Origin: Drechslerella dactyloides
Lineage: Eukaryota > Ascomycota > Orbiliomycetes > Orbiliales > Orbiliaceae
NCBI GenBank assembly: GCA_020064725.1
Contig: JAGTWJ010000017.1
Coordinates: 3,286,001-3,350,000 of the forward strand
Length of the DNA stretch: 64,000 bases
Direction of reading: 5' to 3'
Shown: positions 35,703 through 47,875 of the stretch, one piece after another
How the letters are laid out: every line of letters starts with the position of its first letter
How positions within the stretch are numbered: the first letter of the stretch is position 1
The notes under the pieces: generated by a model
Told to the model about the DNA's origin: nothing
Seen by the model: the letters and a program-made list of their open reading frames with translations, nothing else
Databases searched by the model: none
Position numbers and translations under genes: made by a program

Positions 35703-38700
35703 TCAGACCTCCTCTTTCTCTCTGAGCGGTGCAGGTGGGGCTCTGGGGTTACGGCTTACACTATGTTGCGCGTTATCGTTTTGCAACAGAGCCTGCGGAG
35801 CAGCGGAATTGAGACTCCCACCGCGGACTTCATCCTTCTTGCATCTAAAAGCCCTCCTGAACGCATTCTTGACCTTCCGGCTACCACCGAGGTAAAGCCA
35901 CGAACAGACAAATACAACCAGAATATTGAAGACGCAGAAGGCGATGGAAACATAGATATCGCGCCACCGATTGCTGTAGAAGCAGTTGAAACTGACGGCA
36001 TACTCGTCGCCGATATTATACTGACAGTATGCACTATAAATCGATTAGGAAGCTGCTCAACAAAACCTGAACAACACAGGCTATGTTATATTTCGGAGAA
36101 GGTGAATAGGGAGTTGGAGTTCTTACCAAGTACCGTCAGGGAGGGTATTCACGTATCCGCCGACTTGGTCAATGAAAGGTTGTGTGTATTCTTGGCATGT
36201 CTGATCGAATGGTGCTTGATATCTTGCAAATTCGTCATCCTTGCAAATGACGGGGACGTTGTGCGTAAGGACGCTGAGGAAGCCTTCAACAAGGTATCTA
36301 TATCAATCGCGTATACCGATTAGAATCTGACCATAATTCTCGAATACACATGGCAGGTACTATATAGCTCAGCTGCCTGAGATTGGGTTAACGTACGTAA
36401 ACGGCGAAAGATAGTACATCCACGACCGCCAGAAAGCAGGCAAGCTGGCGTACGGCACCATGATGCCCGCGAATGAGACTATAAAGTTGAAGAAGAATGG
36501 AACGAGTAGCGCGGCGAGCATTTCATTTGGTGCAAACAAGGCTATCGCCTGACCGAAACTGATGAAATAAACCTCGCAGATCTATCCGCATAATAGCAGT
36601 ACGTAATCAGTACAATTTCGATATCAGCTCGAAGGAGCTACCTGCAGCAATTTGAAGCTTAACTTACCATCAGGAGAAACCAAATGTAGGCCACAGTGCC
36701 TGAGTGTTGACTATATCCGATAATCCAGTACCAACACGCCATGTATACCGTGCCTGCCACGAGCCCATACGGAATCTCAACAGCCACCACGGCAAGTACG
36801 AATGCGAACCAATTGTAAATCTTGGATGCCGACTCGCGAGATTTGTATATATTTCTCAGCTGGATAAACCGCGGCTGCGCCTGATTGATAATTGGGGGTG
36901 CTGTATAAATCCGACACGTGGGTTAGCATAACATACCTCGAAGAGGACTCCTGAGCTAATTGAACGTACAGATAGTGAGTGTCAAGAAGACAGAGAAAAG
37001 CCGCGACTGCATATCTGCCCTGCTATTCTGAAGCTGGAAGAACGTCAAGGAGTTGAAGAGGCCCGTGACGATGTGAAGGATCATCTTGCCGAGGACGTAG
37101 TCTGTATCGCGCCAGTAGGATCTGAACGTACGAATCATCACTGCCCAGACCTGGATGATAAGCGGCATGGCATATTCGCGGTCGTCGGTTGCATGTAGAG
37201 ATACTTGGCTGCTTCTTTCCGAGACGGCAGCCTCAATTTCTCTCATATGCTCGTCGTGCTCGGGTGATGCTGCCCATACATCGCCAAAGTCTTTGCCCTT
37301 GTAGTTTGGGTTTCCGCCGCCAATAGCCTCGAGCATATATTCTATAGGACCCTTGCAATTAGAAAACGTGGTAATTTGGAAAAATCCAAGTTATGGTGAT
37401 TGCTTACCGGCAGGATTCTGCTCCGGTTTGCATATTTTGGCATCATTGCGTTCAAAGTAGTCGATCATTCTGCACGAGTCTTTTCCGAGTTCACCGTGGT
37501 AGACAACTCTGCCGCCAGCCTTGAGTAGGATGAGATCGTCAAATTCTTCAAAGAGGACAGCGCTCGGCTGGTGAACCGTGCAAAGAACGGCTTGGCCTGC
37601 TTCCGCAAGTTTGCGCAAGAATCTGATAATGTTGAACGCAGCGCCGCTGTCGAGGCCCGAGGTTGGTTCGTCGAGGAAGAACAGCAGTTCAGGTTTCGCC
37701 GCCACTAGGAACAGTCGGGTTGGTTATATTCATTGATTCCCGATTCTGAAACTTCTCCGATAAAATTCAGACGTACATTCCACCCCAATGGTAAGTCGCT
37801 TCCTCTGCTCCGCGTCGAGGCCACTTCCTATCTCGCCAATGACTGCTTCCGCAATTTCCTCCATCTCCAATAGTGATATGATTCGTTCAACGTATTCATA
37901 CTTTTCCTTTGTCGGAACCTCTCTTGGTTGACGGAGTAGGGCAGAAAACCGCATGGCCTCACGGACCGTCTGCTTTGGCTCATGGATATCTTCCTGTTGG
38001 GCGAAACCTGCATTTATATTATATCAAAATTTAGCAGCTTCACAGCAATTGATACAGCTAAAAGGAATCTTGATTCATGGGCCTCGAGGATGAAAGCGTA
38101 CCAGTAGCACGTTGAAATGACTTTGGTAATGGTTTCCCATCCACCAAAAATGTCCCCGTAACGGTCCCAAAAGTCATCCTTTGAGCTAGGGCATTCAACA
38201 ACGTCGTCTTGCCGGCTCCAGAAGCTCCCATCAGAGCTGTGAGCTTTCCAGGCCGAACGATCCCCGATACATCATCCAGCAGTTTCATCGTGCCATTCTT
38301 TGTCGGAATCGTATATGACACATTCTGCCATGTAAAGATCGATTCATTTCTTGCAATTCCTTCGGTTGGGCCTATAGCAGCTTTCTCTTCGACTGCTGTG
38401 CTTTCCTGGGAGCCGCCTTCTTCCCCATCCGCAGAGACTTTACCCTTCTTCATCGCCTTCTCGATAATCTTTGGCGCACCGCCTCGTTTGAAAATAGTAA
38501 CCGCTGCGCCGTCTTTATTTGGCGTTTTGAGCTCCATGCCGGCCATCGTCAGGACTATGAAGAACAACCAGAAGGCGACGACGATGCCAAGATTGCGCCA
38601 GAGATGAGTACGAGTGTATTCGAAGGAGACAGAGATATATTGTGAACCGTCTACCAGACTAGTTCCGGGCCGACTGCCGGATAGCGCGCAGGATTGGTAA

Positions 38701-41231
38701 GGCTCGTGTCCATACGGGGGAACAAGAAATGGCGGTGTGCATTCTAGTTGTAAGCCGTCGAATTCATTACTCATTATAGCCTCGAATCCGTATCTGGACA
38801 TCAGAAGTAGTCAGCTCGAAATCTTGAATTGAACCAATATCTTTAGGAATACGGCTGCTCACGCGAGAGGATTGATATAGGTGATCCAGTGCATCCATGG
38901 CTTCTGCATGTTAGGCGGGATGACGTCTATATACTTATCAGTTAGAGCTGTTCCTGGTCATAATATTATTCGGAATGGAAATCTTACAGCCAGTGTATAC
39001 GATCACTGCCTGGATCGCCCCGCCAATGACCCTGGTCGCACTATCCAGATTCCGACTCCAGGCGGCTATCGCCCGGAAGAAACTGCACATGGCAAGAGCA
39101 ATAACATAAGTCACGAGACAACAGATGAAAAAGCGTCCCGCGGAAGCCTGCAGTCCGGTCATCCAGTAAGTGATGATGTTGAACAATAATACCTGCACAA
39201 GCGCGGAAGGTATATCGACCATGACCTGCGCGATGGCGAATGCTGAGGGACGGTAGAACGAAAACGAGCGGTGTTTCAGCATTATTTGACGGGCCTCGAA
39301 CGATGTAGGCAGCTCAGCTAGTGCGAGGAGAGTATTATAGAGGATCACGAAGAAGAGGGCACCGCCACGGGGGAAAGCGCCCGCTGCTGTTGCGGAGTAC
39401 GAAAGAAGAGAGATCCAGCGAGGATAGCTTGGACGACCAGACCACCCCACTGTTGCACTTCAATATCAGCGACAGAAAATATAGGAAGCACAGAATGATT
39501 GTAAAATCAGAACTTACCTTTCCGAATAAACTTAGAGAGTCGCCAAGAAGCACCCTGAACTGCCGAACAGTGCAGGCACGGACTTGTTCCGGGAATGATA
39601 CAGTGAAGTTGTGTCGTGTATCCTTAACGTTCATCTGTTCGCGAGCCCTGACTTGCTCTTGCACAACTTTCTCGAATTCCTCAATCTCCGCCTCAGTCCT
39701 CTTCCTCTCGTCACTGGCTAGATAAGCCTGCTGAAATTCAACTGCAGACCTGGGAACTTTATCTTCCCATCCTTTCCGAATGCGTCTTCCGTTCATATCG
39801 GTAACACTTGTCAAAAAGTCGCTTGTCGTCCAGCGGTCCGGACACTCGAATCCGAGATCCGTAAAATACGCCTTGGCGTTCTCAGTACTCCCGAAATAGC
39901 AGCATTTGCCTTCGTCGATCAGTAGCACTTTGTCGAATAGGTCGTACAAGCTCTGCCCGGCCTGATACAATGCCACTACCGTCGACATGCCCGTCATATT
40001 TGTGAGCGTCCTGATCGAAGTGACGTACTCGAGCGCGTTTGAAGCGTCTAGTCCTCTCGAGCTGTTATCCCACGCCTGCACCGATGCTTTTGTCACAATC
40101 GCTTCACCAATGCTAACTCGCTTCTTCTCGCCGCCCGAAACGCCGTGTATCAACGAGCTGCCAACCTTCGTGTTCAACGTATGCTCGATCCACAAGACCT
40201 TGGAGATCATGGTTAGGAAGTTGGCCACATAGTCCTTCTTTGACTCACCCTCCTGGCGTGACGACTTCGGTGGCGTACGCGTTCGGATGGCGAATTCGAG
40301 TGTATGTTTGACTGTAAGGGGAGCGTAGTGAATGTCGTTTTCTGGGTTGTACAGGATTTCACTACGGTAGTTCTTTGCGATATCTCTAGCGGAGGTTCCA
40401 CCGTAGGTGACTTCACCATTGACTGCGACGAAGCTCTTACGCTGGTTGGCGATCGCTTTGAGGAAGGTGCTGCAGCCGCTACCGGGGCGACCGAGGACGA
40501 GAAGCATCTCTTGCGGCTTGATGAGCCCAGTAATGTCGTCAATGAGAACTCGCTTAGGTGTTCCTGAGGAGCCATGCAAGAGTGCCTTGAGGACGAGGAA
40601 GGGTCCGTAGAAGAGCGAGCCGACTGTAGATTGAATGGCTGCACCGATTCCCTGGCTGATAACGGTGAGGTGCTTGAATACGACACCTTTGTGGCGGGAC
40701 CGCTCTTCTTCGGATATCTGCTGCCGAGCCGAGCCGAACATTGTGCTGATGAGTCGTTCGAGTTCTGCGCTATCCTCGCCGTAGTCGACGCTGGCATCGG
40801 TATCGTTTGCGCCATTGGTAGTATCAGCTGCCTTGCGTCTGGTAGCCAGACGTCGAAGGAAATCAGGTTCGAAGTGATGATGATGATGCGTTCCACATTG
40901 GTTATTGGCTGGATTTTGAGGAAATGGCGCCGGATTTTCGTATGCCTCGTTGCCATTCGCCGGTTTCCCATCTGAAAGATTGTAGGTTAGTATCGATTGG
41001 AACAAAATCAAGCCGGACTTTGAACCCTCTCAATGCGCCGTTATTTGACATTTGGATTAGAGGAATAGAGACGGGAAACCTACTATTCTCAAAGGGAATT
41101 GAACTCTTTTCTCCACTTGTGCTTTCTACGTTTCCGGTGGCAGAGTTAGGTGTCCACCAATCTGAAGTAGGGGTTTCTATCGAGTCGCCCAATGTTGTGG
41201 GCCTGTGAGGTGTTGAAAGCGGATCCGCCAT
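35703..41231 (-). CDS. PDR-type ABC transporter (ABCG full-size), with a frameshift in membrane domain 1
   Basis: Twelve exons: 41231-41084, 40971-39518, 39449-38988, 38926-38863, 38793-38102, 38007-37777, 37704-37408, 37341-36970, 36900-36668, 36581-36397, 36297-36127, 36033-35703. All junctions keep phase except exon 3, which is one base short (462 nt instead of 463). The expected protein is ~1546 residues in (NBD-TMD)x2 order. NBD1 has the PDR-type Walker A GRPGSGCSTF, signature VSGGEKKRVSIGE and Walker B with NSSRGLDAS. NBD2 has GASGAGKTT, LDAEQRKRLTIG and DEPTSGLDS. Also visible are LALAELPTSFEAR, YTGYVIPP and CQYNIGDEYAVSF. PDR pumps export hydrophobic compounds, here plausibly the cluster product. 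The break lies at about 39366-39395, between LFFRTP (one frame) and GAFPRGGALFF (another). It is a pseudogene, a fresh mutation or a sequencing error. Confidence 0.85.
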
Positions 41232-41309
41232 GTTGCAAAATGTGTGTTGTCGCGCAATCTCGCGATGACGTAATTACGAGCAGCTTCTTTCTAGAGTAAA
41301 AAAGATATA

Positions 41310-41351
41310 ACGTAATCCATAAGCGAGCGTGCCACCCAAGCGAGCGTGCCA
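41310..41351 (+). repeat. Left terminal inverted repeat (42 bp) of the pogo/Fot1 element
   Basis: Begins ACGTAATCC after TA and matches the reverse complement of 43134-43175 at every base. It contains two direct copies of AAGCGAGCGTGCCA, probably transposase binding sites. Confidence 0.95.
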
Positions 41352-41409
41352 CTATTTACCATCGACGCGTCTTTCTACCTTCATGCTATATTACTCCACA
41401 ACAACCACA

Positions 41410-42960
41410 ATGGCCGCCAATTCAATTGAATCCAGAGTTATACTTGTTCTCGAAGCTATGAAAAAAGATAAAAAATTAAGTATTTGAGCTGCTGTTAAGC
41501 ATTATAATGTCTTTTGAATAATGATTGCCCGCTAACATGATGGCATGTCATTGTGACACGACACCATGTTTAATTCATGAAAGCTTATGATTTTAGAAGA
41601 GGAGGTTATTGTCTAATATATATTTAAGCTGGCTTTACAATTATTTTATCTTAGATTATTTAATATGGAAGATATGGCTAATCAGCTGCTCTCTATATAC
41701 AACAGTAATGATACACTATATGTTGGTAAGAATTGGGCTATTAACTTTATTAAATACTATCTAGAGTTTAAAATATGTCTATTTTAAAAGTATGACTATT
41801 AGCAAGCCAAATATGAAGATTTTAAGTTTATTAAGAGTTGGTTCCAGTTTATATAAACTATGAAAGCTAAATATAATATTTTAGATAATGATATCTATAA
41901 TTTTAATAAAATAAGTTTTGTAATAGGCATTATTTTAATTATTATAGTTATCACAGGTGCTGAGTACTATGGTAGAACTAAGTTAGTATAATCTAGAAAC
42001 TATGAATAGATAATAATTATTCAGGGTATTAATACCCAAAATTAGGCCATATTACTATTTATTATCTTTGCAAACTAATACCACCTATCCAGCTAGTATA
42101 TAGAGTATAATTTACTAAAGATCTGGGTAATTGTAACTACTAATAATAGCTAAACAATAAATAAGAAGGGTGTGGAGTGGATTTAGTATTTCAACTAATT
42201 TTTAGTGTTATGCTGTAAAGATATATATTGTTTATTAGTTTTTAATAACTATAAAAGTTATTATTTAACTGAATTCAAACTTTATTGTTAGAAGTATAAG
42301 ATTGTTATATTCTGTATACCTCTACATTCATCACATCTTCTTTAGCTACTAGATGTTGGTTGCTTTGCCTTATTAAAACAAGTATATGTTTGTGAGGTTA
42401 AAGGTTTAATATATATACATATTACCCATATTAACAAGCTGGAGTTCCTATCTAACTTTCACAAGACATTCACTGCCTTAATAATTAAAAAGAATATATA
42501 TAGTATTTTTATTAAAGCTGGTATCTTATCCTATAACCCAAAAACAGTTCTTTTAAAGCTAGATGTAGCACTAACACCCTCCCCCATAAACTCTTATCTT
42601 AGTATAATAGTATAGACTACTAAAATACTAAAAAATTCTATAAAGGTAAACCTACAATTAAAGCTTATTAAGAACCAAGTTACCTAGCACCAGAGCAGCT
42701 CTCCAATGTCTATCATAGCTGCTATAGACCAGTTTACTAAAAGTGTGTAGTTTATAATATATAAGCTGTCGCTTTTGTGTGCAGAAACCACTACACTCTG
42801 GGCAGCCAATAAAGTATTAAGTAAGCACTGGAAGGCACCAAAAAATTGCCTATAAAATAGAAGATTACTTAATATAAAAGAGGCATACAATATTTTAGCC
42901 CAAGGTATAATAAAAAGATAGTTATAGTAGGAAATCTACTAATATAATATCTAGCTGGAG
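41410..42960 (+). pseudogene. Transposase remnant of the pogo/Fot1 element
   Basis: From an ATG at 41410 the plus strand reads MAANSIESRVILVLEAM, then KKLSI, a stop and AAVKHYNV, which is the N-terminal helix-turn-helix typical of pogo/Fot1 transposases. Near 41885 comes ILDNDIYNFN, matching the ILD-x-DIYNFDE block around the first catalytic Asp, with the Asp after NF mutated to Asn. Many stops (mostly TAA/TAG from C-to-T changes) break it throughout. It cannot make active transposase. Confidence 0.8.
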
Positions 42961-43133
42961 GGGGGTGGCGCAAGGTCACAGGGTTATAGTAAGTGTGGCA
43001 AAACTGGGTATAATGTATGAACTTGTTGAAAGGTTGTTTAAGTATATAATTGACTTATTTACTATGTAATTATAACATGTCTATGACAGGATGGTGGTGT
43101 AGTTGATGCTTCCGTCGGCATGGTGTTGAAAAA

Positions 43134-43175
43134 TGGCACGCTCGCTTGGGTGGCACGCTCGCTTATGGATTACGT
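43134..43175 (-). repeat. Right terminal inverted repeat (42 bp) of the pogo/Fot1 element
   Basis: Perfect reverse complement of 41310-41351, followed by TA. Like the left copy it holds two AAGCGAGCGTGCCA units (in reverse). Confidence 0.95.
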
Positions 43176-43177
43176 TA

Positions 43178-45122
43178 TCAGGCTTCATGATTATCAAAAA
43201 GTCAATTAGCCCTTGGTAAAAGAAACCATCCTATCGCTTCTTATAGATATTTCGTGCTTCATTTCATCACACGGTTGACCGACCACCTAGGCTATCCCAA
43301 ATCGCGCGGCTCCCGCATATGCATATGCATATGCATATGCATACGAAATTCGCGAAAAAGACCACGACCACGCCACATTCCCGTACCTTTGACGCCGCCG
43401 TCGTCACTAATGAAGCCGCGTCGCGGACGTCGACAGATGCAGAAAAAATATAGCTCCAAGGCAGCATTCTCACTCTTTCCCTACGTAATCGTCTATATAT
43501 ATATATTGCCGATTATTATAATAGCACTTGGCGATGGGATTCGCAATACGTACCAGTCTGCGGCCCTTGATTCAGACGGCGAAATGCAAATGCGAGGCTC
43601 AGATCTGCCTTACGCGTATTTTATCGGGGCAATGGAGTTCTGATGAATACCTAGGTAGTTTTAAATGCACGCAAGGTCTGGCATCTGACAGGTCCAGAAC
43701 GGCATCATGAGGACAACAGAACCTGCAATCGGTCGATTTGTTCTCCGAACACCGATTCTCTCCGTCGCTGGAACAAGTATATCAAAGGCCGAGGCTGAAA
43801 CTGGCTATCTTTGTTCACTGATGTAGTACCAATTGCTGTCCAATATAGATCAATACCTGTGGTTTGCGATATTGAAATTATCAAAAAAAATTTATCAAAA
43901 AAAAAAAAAAGTACTTTCGCACTTGTTGGCTCTAGAGTCACTGATGCTCCTACACTGCAAAGGGACGTAGATACCGGTCCGAAGGCATTGCTGCGATATA
44001 AAATCGGCCCCCAACACTGTCTTGACCTTTCGTACGGTTCTCTGTTGGAGCCCCTAACCTGTCCCTTCTAAGCCTTAATCGCGCGATATATTAGCCTAGA
44101 CCTGCCTTCGATAGCAAGTCTGCAGCTGTATGGGAAGAGGCTGGGTTTTGCAGATATTAAACCTTGAATGTTGAGGCCATACTTGCATCAGCGGACAACT
44201 AGATGTCTTTTCGATCGCGAGTCTCCATTCAGGCCGACTATAATCGACTATATATTGGCACTGAAATTCATATTGCATGATGGTGTTGTTGTTTGTTGTA
44301 TGCTTGAGCTTGCTCTAGATAAAAGTGGTCCCGCAAGCCAAACCAACACGGTTCACAATGCTAGAAAGAACAGTCAATCGTCGATAGTTTTCTTGGACGC
44401 GAGGCACTCGGGCTGATTTCAGGCCTGCAGACTAAAGTCGCCGTCGTCCTGACCGCAGTTCATACGTGTGAAGGACGGCGGTCTTCACGTTGCCGACACC
44501 GCTGACTCGGCTGTCACGCAACCCGCGACGGATCGTGCTCGTAAATGTGGAGCCCTGCGGAGCAACTTTTCAGCTGGCCCGAAGTGGTGCCGAGGCTTCG
44601 TCATCCCCGCAAATTTAAGTCCACAGAGCAGAAAAACTCGTTTCCTGCATTGCGTGCATACGTTTGCGATCATCTACAGGTGTGTCGTAGACCTAATGTG
44701 GCGTATACCTATGCGGGATATACTGTATCCTGGCCTGGTTGCAGGCATTCTGAGGAAAACAATACGCGTACCGAAAACACGAGATCAGTATTGTTATTTC
44801 AGATTAGCTGAAATGTTCGGTTTGGTTCTCAGAAATCCACCTCAAACGATATGCTCGCCACCGCCACCGTAACGCGCCATGCATGCAGAACCTAACGACA
44901 TATCCGCCATATCTGTAATATACAAAGATGCTTTTCGTTCTTTTGTTCTGGTGTACAGTCTTTTTGGTACTTTTTCTGTTCGTGAAGATTGAAATTCGCG
45001 ACACTCAGGGCAGGATAGAAGGGGAACAAAATGAAACGTTGTTCATGCAAATTCAGGCTGATCGTTAAAAACGCAAGTAAGTAGTCGCATATATCACGGA
45101 CTGTCGATTGAGAGGCTGGCAT
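43178..45122. other. Intergenic region right of the transposon
   Basis: About 1.9 kb without a supported gene. It contains a GCATAT microsatellite and a run of A interrupted once near 43882-43910. The 129-codon frame at 43254-43643 is made partly of the microsatellite (ICICICICI) and is not credible. The right end is the 3' flank of the flavin-binding gene. Confidence 0.4.
43315..43342. repeat. GCATAT hexanucleotide microsatellite
   Basis: Nearly five tandem copies of GCATAT. Confidence 0.9.
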
Positions 45123-46183
45123 CTAACTCTTGCCGGCAGAAGCCTTCTGGATGGCGGTCAGGGCGTACTCTTTCTCGGCGTCGCCGGTCTCCTTGATATA
45201 GTTGCTGATGTAACCGGGAACCTTGTCGACGCGGTTGTACGACGCTACCTGCGGCTCGCCGAAGGCCTGGTAGATTGGAACAATGCCTGCAAGCATGGTA
45301 CCGTCAGCCAGTTTGTTCACCAATCACTACGAGTCATGCACTTCTACTTCGATCTGTGCACTGCACTGTCGGATACTAGGATGTCTAAACTCACCAGTCC
45401 AGACCTTCGCACGCACATCGTCCCGCTTCAGATCCTTCTCGTAGTCGCCCGGCTCGCCAGTTCGTATCTTGGCGGAAGCATGGTCGATCGTAACCTTGAG
45501 GATTTGGGTCGACTGCATCTCCGCACTGTCAGGCGGGATACGAGTGTCGTCGTAGCGGCCAGGGAGAACGCCGTCCGTGATGAGCTTCATCGCATACAAC
45601 TTCTCCTCAGCATCCATGACGAGCTCAACGGTGCCAAAGATGACAGAGGAGCGGTAGTTCATGCTGTGGCTGTTTGGCGTCAGCGACAGCACGAGGCCAT
45701 CGACCTTGGTCGCACAGACACAGATCTTGAGTGGCGTGGCATCGGCCTCGCCTTCTCCCTGGGCAGCCTTCCGTGCGACGTTCATGATGCGCGACGAGAC
45801 ATAGCCATGAAGGTAGAGATCCAGCGGCTCGGATAGGTCGGCGGAGGGGTTTTCGAAGGAGCCAAGCTTGCCGATCATGGGCAGAATGACGGGGTACTCT
45901 TCCGGCGAGCCCGGGTTGAAGGACACATGGACGACAGGAGACGCCATGAGAATCTCATGGACGGTCTTGCAGTCATATTTGCCTGCATGGAGAAATCGTT
46001 AGCATGATAGCACTGATGATGGTATGGTGGTCATTTTATAATGGGGGATGATTGAATACAAAGGAAAGGTACAGGCGGTGCTCAACAGCTTCAATTGAGG
46101 GGAAGCTAACTAGAAGTACCTCGGTCAGCGAGTCGGTTGACTTTGTTGACCTTTGACTTGGGGTATGAGAGCTCGGACGACAT
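45123..46183 (-). CDS. Flavin-nucleotide-binding split-barrel protein (pyridoxamine 5'-phosphate oxidase-like)
   Basis: Exons 46183-46120, 45982-45395 and 45286-45123 give 271 residues. The start MSSELSYPKSKVNKVNRLADRG and the continuation KYDCKTVHEILMASPVVHVSF are typical of the fungal Pyridox_ox_2-type group, FMN-binding split-barrel proteins related to pyridoxamine-phosphate oxidase. Other family-like segments are YLHGYVSSRI, CVCATKVDGLVLS, HSMNYRSSVIFG, the VWTGGIVPIYQAFGEP loop and YNRVDKVPGYI. The second intron runs to a CAG at 45287; using the nearer TAG acceptor leads to stops in every frame. Enzyme activity is not known; many relatives are only predicted to bind FMN or heme. No cluster link is evident. 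Confidence 0.82.
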
Positions 46184-47875
46184 GGCGACTGTGGAGGCAA
46201 GATGGTGATGACAAAGCAAGTGGATAGAGCGTGAAGGATCTGTCTAGACGGAGCGCTTGGAGAGAAGAATGGAGGTGGAAGAATAGCAAATGGACGTTGT
46301 TGATAGAGGATGAGACTGAAGTAGCACAACGACAGCGGATATAAATTGGATTTCAAAGCCAGCAATGAGCCGTCAAGACCAACAATGAGTCAAGATGCCG
46401 GCGAGAAGCGCCTTTTCTACCAACCTGATCGATAGCGAAACTACCCAGCGGCATCTAACGACTAGCTCGACAAGCTAACTCCCTAGACTAGCCTCGTGCT
46501 ACTACTGCCAGCAACCGTTCGGAACGTCCTCGCATCCCGAAGCGACGCTTCGTCCACTTCTTTACTAGTCTTGGGTCTCTTCTTCCTTTGCTTTTCACGA
46601 CAATAATAATTCTCCTCCCCCTCGCCAGTTCGGTCAGGCTGGCTAGCTGGACATGCAGTGTTTGAAGGCATCAGGGTCACACAAGCACACGGCCGGCGAG
46701 GCCGTGCCACAGCACACAGACGGCCACACCAGCCAGTCAGCCAGCCAGATGGGCAGAAACAAAGACATTCGGACAGGCATCACGGCGTGGCAGAGCATGC
46801 CATGCCATGCCACAGCACCTGTGTCCTGGATCCAGCCGGCCGTGGCTCGCGTGTAACCGGTGCGCAGAGGCCTAACAGGCGTTAGCCCGTAGTACGTCGT
46901 TCTCGTAAAGCCCACCTACATGCAGACAGAGAATACTACTTTTTTGATGTCGAAGTCCAAGCTAAGGCGATAAGGCCGACCAATGGCGATCCGCGCCAGG
47001 GATTGCATTCGCAGGTGTCCTCCGCGGGAGCTGCCTGCAGTCCGTCTGACGTACGAGCAAGGATGGCGCCTTCGGGTGGACATACCGGATTTCATCTAGC
47101 GGCGGCCGTCGAGCTCTGGAGCCCCTGCTCGAGAGGTCCGGGGAACGCCTAGTCTCGGTCGACAGAGATCTCTGCCGTATCCTGGGCGAAAGTAGAACGG
47201 CGTCGTTTCCATTGCCCGGATTCTGATTGGTGGCTAGGCGAGTCTCTTTCTGCAGAGGAGAGACATGGGGGGAGGAGACTGGACTCATCTGTTCAGAGCA
47301 GATGTATATGCAACGATGATATGCATTCGCGCACTGGGATTTCACATATGAACATGCTGAACATGCGTGGATATGCACGAGGGATGCAGTTTGCAATCAC
47401 AGAAGCTGCATCCTGTTGCTTTCGATGGATTGGGCGAGTACACGTTGTGCGCTTTGGTTCGCGAGAGGCACAGGAAGGCTGAACGAGCGTGGGGATCCTT
47501 ATCCAGTCTGCTGTCTGTGATCTGGCCAATTCCGTCGACGGGGATCAAGTCTATCTGCCGGCAGAATTATAACCGCTGCCGTGGATCGAGTAGTACATTT
47601 GCCCGAGGAACCCATCAGCGACACCTGAGAACAGCACGTCCAGAGTTACATCTCCGTCTCTGCCGCGATCCTTTGGCAGACTTTGTGCCACGGCAATTCG
47701 ACCCGGACGCAAGCACCGCTGTCGCTGTTACGCTACCCGACGTTACGTCGTCACCCGTTCAAAGCCTGCTGCAGTCTTCCACTTCAAAGCAAGCGAGCGT
47801 GGGGACCCGCAGACGGGACATCGACGAATCGCAAGTCAACGCTTGGCAGCGGAGTACTTCGTATCGCCCGCAACA
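46184..47875. other. Divergent intergenic region (flavin protein / sirtuin)
   Basis: 1.7 kb between divergent genes. A short tandem CCAG/TCAG repeat lies near 46729-46752 (CAGCCAGTCAGCCAGCCAG). Several overlapping open frames near 47300-47900 have no domain signal and are probably chance. Confidence 0.4.

Larger units (their letters stand above)
41308..43177. mobile_element. Pogo/Fot1-type DNA transposon, RIP-degraded (with TA target duplication)
   Basis: An element of 1866 bp (41310-43175) flanked by TA on both sides, with perfect 42-bp terminal inverted repeats. Between the ends the DNA is extremely AT-rich and full of stops in all frames. Remnants of a plus-strand transposase are readable. 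Size, TIR length, TA target and the CENP-B/psq-like N-terminus fit the pogo/Fot1 branch of the Tc1-mariner superfamily. The AT bias with intact GC-richer TIRs suggests RIP-type C-to-T mutation. Its left end is 78 bp from the transporter start codon. Confidence 0.9.

Noticed and set aside
39418..39517. Reading through the second intron of the ABC transporter to avoid the frameshift
   Set aside because: The read-through frame ends in a stop soon after and lacks the WGGLVVQAILAGSLFF helix; the splice GTAAGT..CAG is clearly right.
43254..43643. 129-codon frame next to the transposon
   Set aside because: Part of it is translated microsatellite (ICICICICI) and the rest has no features.
45287..45323. 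Minus-strand open frame starting MVNKLADGT as part of the flavin-protein gene
   Set aside because: It has no usable acceptor in phase; the CAG acceptor at 45287 gives a clean junction into GIVPIYQAFGEP, so this piece is intron.
46640..46915. Open frames over the CCAG repeat area
   Set aside because: Composition follows the short tandem repeat, with frames open on both strands and no protein-like pattern.
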